Source of the DNA: Anagrus nilaparvatae
Taxonomy: Eukaryota > Arthropoda > Insecta > Hymenoptera > Mymaridae
DNA: 64,000 nucleotides
Assembly: GCA_022575985.1 (NCBI GenBank)
Contig: JAKSXM010000247.1
Coordinates: 2,193,501 to 2,257,500, forward strand
Reading direction: 5' to 3'
Shown here: piece by piece, positions 61,858 through 64,000 of the stretch
Layout of the letters: every line of letters begins with the position of its first letter
Position numbering within the stretch: position 1 is the stretch's first letter
Notes under the pieces: model-generated
What the model was told of the DNA's origin: nothing
Seen by the model: only the letters and a program-made list of their open reading frames with translations
The model's database searches: none
Made by a program: the position numbers and the translations under genes

Positions 61858-64000
61858 TATACTGAACAGATTGTTGTTATATATTCTCTTTTAACCAGAG
61901 TTTTAATTAGTTTTATTTACTTTGTATTATATTCGTTTTCTACTATTTTATTTTATTTTGCATTTTGTACTAAAAATTTTTATTGTATATATGTATTTAT
62001 TAAACATGTATGTAAAGAGTGTATCATATTTTTACCTGGCAATATTAAGAACATAATAATAAAAATAAAAACGTTATGGAATTTCAATAATAAATCATTA
62101 TGCATATCTTACTTAATTATTAAACTGATTCAAAGTTCTCAAAAGGCTCTAAAGAGTTTCTTTTTTAAAATTTTAGAATTAGATACATTAAGAAGTTTAA
62201 AGTTTTTTGGGAGTAAATTATAAAGTTTTAAGGATATAATGTAAGGGCTTTTTTGTAAACAGATTTGTTTATAGTAGGTAACTTGATATGAACTTTTCTA
62301 GTACTGAATGTAGAATTTTTATATAAGTTTTTAAGATCATCATAATAATGTGTTAAAGCATTGAGCTTGAAAAGCTGTTTTAAATCCAAAAATTGCAAAG
62401 GATCAATTTTTATAATGTTAATAATGTTTTTTTGAAAGCTCTGCCAAATTTTTAGTCTATTATCATATGCACATCCCCAGGTGGAAATAGCTTACGGTAC
62501 TACACCAAGAAACAAAGAATAATACATAATCTTTAGTACTTTTTTGTTAATGTGCCTAAACTTATAGAAAATAAATAGAAGATATTTAATTCGTTTAAGT
62601 AGGTTTTGTGTATGAGTATCCCAGCGCATGTGTTGGTCAACATATCTACCCAAATACTTAAAAGATTATACTCTAGTTAACTTATAATCAGAGATTGTGG
62701 TATAATAATTATTTTTTGGTAAGCTATTTGCATAGTTACCAAAAGTGATAAAACTGGACTTATCTAGATTGAGTGTTAATTTATTGTCCATAAACCATTT
62801 ATTAATCCAAGCGAATCCTTCATTGCTGAATTAGCCAAATTCCAATTTTTCTCAACAGTGAAAACTGCTATATCATCAGCATAAGAAAAGACTCTGAGAA
62901 CAATAAATCATTAATGTATATGATAAAAAAATAAGGTCCTAAAATAGAACCTTGAGGTACTCCAACATTAGTGATAACATAATCACTTCTTGTATCCCCA
63001 AGCTTAACAGCATGCTGACGATTCAGTAAGCAATTTTTAAAAAGGTTTAATAGCGTACCCCTGACTCCATATCTTTCCATTTTTTTTAACAATATATGAT
63101 GGTCAACCGTATCAAAAGCTTTTGACAGATATAAGAATGTCCCAAGCACTGATTGTTTCTCATTTAGTCCATTATAGATCAAATCAGTAACTTTATGCAG
63201 CGCCTGTTTAGTTCCTAAACCAGCCAGAAAGCCGAATTGATTTTCAGAAATTATTTTGTTTTTATTAAAAAAGGAAGATAATCTAATGAAAATAACTTTT
63301 TCGAAGATATTAGCAATATTGGATATAAGTTATATTGGCCTATAGTTAATCGTAGCACTTTTATCACCAGACTTAAATACAGGAATAATGTCTGCTTTTT
63401 TAAGATCAGTTGGCCAGATACCGCTGGCTATACAAGTATTAAATATGAAAGTTAATGGTTTTACTATAAAAGTAGAGAGTGTTTTAAGCATCTTCACATT
63501 AATATTATTAAATCCACCACTTTTATCATTCAAATTTATAATTAAGATTTGATATTTCATTTGGATTTGTGCTTTTCATAAATATAGAATCCAAGTTATT
63601 GTTAATATTAGATAAATCGACAATTGAGTCAGGGATTTCATTTGCTAGTTTTAAACCAACAGTGTTATAGTGGTTATTGAAGCAGGCAGCTATTTGGCTT
63701 TTATTAGTAAGAATATCATTATTACTATTAATTTTCTTAATTTTAGTAAATTTGGAATTATTTTTACCAAGTTTTTTATTTATAAAATTCCATATTTTTT
63801 TCGAATTATTTAAATTTTTACTGGCAATGATAGAATCGTTTAGATTTTTAGCATCTATAATGACTTTTTTAAATATTTTACAAAATTTGTTGTAATATTT
63901 TTTTAGATTAAGGCTTTTCTTATTTTTTTTTAATTAGATTATATAATTACTCTTTATGATTGATGGAGATTAACAAACCCTTGGTCATCCATTCCTTCCT
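61858..64000 (-). mobile_element. Non-LTR retrotransposon (Jockey/CR1-like), 3' part, runs off the window
   Basis: Minus-strand fragments in consistent order cover the reverse transcriptase and C-terminal region of ORF2. From right: linker with KIWNFINKKLGKN (about 63780); NVKMLKTLSTFIVKPLTFIF and IIPVFKSGDKSATINYRPI (63330-63560); a frame change and QFGFLAGLGTKQALHKV; YLSKAFDTVDHHILL and GVPQGSILGPYFFIIYINDL (62868-63182); a frame change and SYAD-D-IAVFT, the catalytic box (about 62870); then KYLGRYVDQHMRWD, and a C-terminal stretch ending KKKLFRAF with TGA at 62139-62141. The 61858-62138 part is the 3' UTR. At least two frameshifts and one stop make this copy inactive. The endonuclease lies beyond the window. 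The clade is inferred from motifs only. Confidence 0.9.
62868..63182 (-). pseudogene. Reverse-transcriptase core fragment of the LINE
   Basis: A 104-residue open stretch holds AFDTVDHHILL (motif with the first catalytic Asp) and GVPQGSILGP (template-grip motif), then falls out of frame just before the second catalytic box. The YADD codons are still present in another frame, so the defect is a small insertion or deletion near 62880-62895. The Met at its start is internal to the ancestral protein. Confidence 0.9.

Noticed and set aside
61849..62223. 124-codon plus-strand open frame
   Set aside because: It lies antisense to the LINE 3' region, whose minus-strand coding is clear; it is a shadow frame.
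63677..63895. 72-codon plus-strand hydrophobic frame
   Set aside because: It is antisense to the LINE linker before the reverse transcriptase.

Overview
This window comes from a very AT-rich eukaryotic genome with spliceosomal introns. The proteins and intron style point to an arthropod, most likely an insect; I cannot name the order. No bacterial operons, tRNA, rRNA or CRISPR array were seen. Seven protein-coding loci can be assembled by joining exons at GT/AG sites in consistent phase.

Left part (1-20 kb), the gene-rich part: the 3' half of a glucose-6-phosphate 1-epimerase (+, about 1567-3811); a SERF small protein (-, 8034-9149); an ERp57/ERp60-type protein disulfide isomerase (-, 10409-12826); an SPTSSA-like small subunit of serine palmitoyltransferase (+, 14241-14541), head to head with the isomerase; and a SOCS5/Socs36E-type SOCS protein (-, 16870-19835).

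Middle (20-31 kb), a transposon graveyard: a foldback element, an R1-like LINE fragment, a decayed histone-like locus, inverted LINE tails inside a composite repeat, a Penelope-like fragment, and a hAT element with matching ends, an 8-bp target duplication and a decayed transposase.

Right part (31-50 kb): a ten-exon THAP gene that keeps the P-element-type DNA-binding and helix-turn-helix parts but has no catalytic domain (31124-36669), then a seven-exon ADAL-type adenosine deaminase-like gene (37504-50038). The deaminase introns are packed with self-complementary DNA: a 1.1-kb palindrome (38246-39353), an array of CCGTATATACGG palindromes (40838-41830) and a 5.3-kb nested palindrome (42963-48285). 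Comparing the two arms of the nested palindrome gives filled and empty sites for two later insertions, each flanked by a TA duplication.

Far right (50-64 kb): more foldback elements, including a three-level nested one (53072-54113), long stretches with no recognisable gene, and the 3' part of a non-LTR retrotransposon (-, 61782 to the window edge) with a frameshifted reverse transcriptase.

The genes are ordinary housekeeping and signalling genes with no shared pathway evident. The unusual content is the density and nesting of inverted repeats, some inside a transcribed intron.
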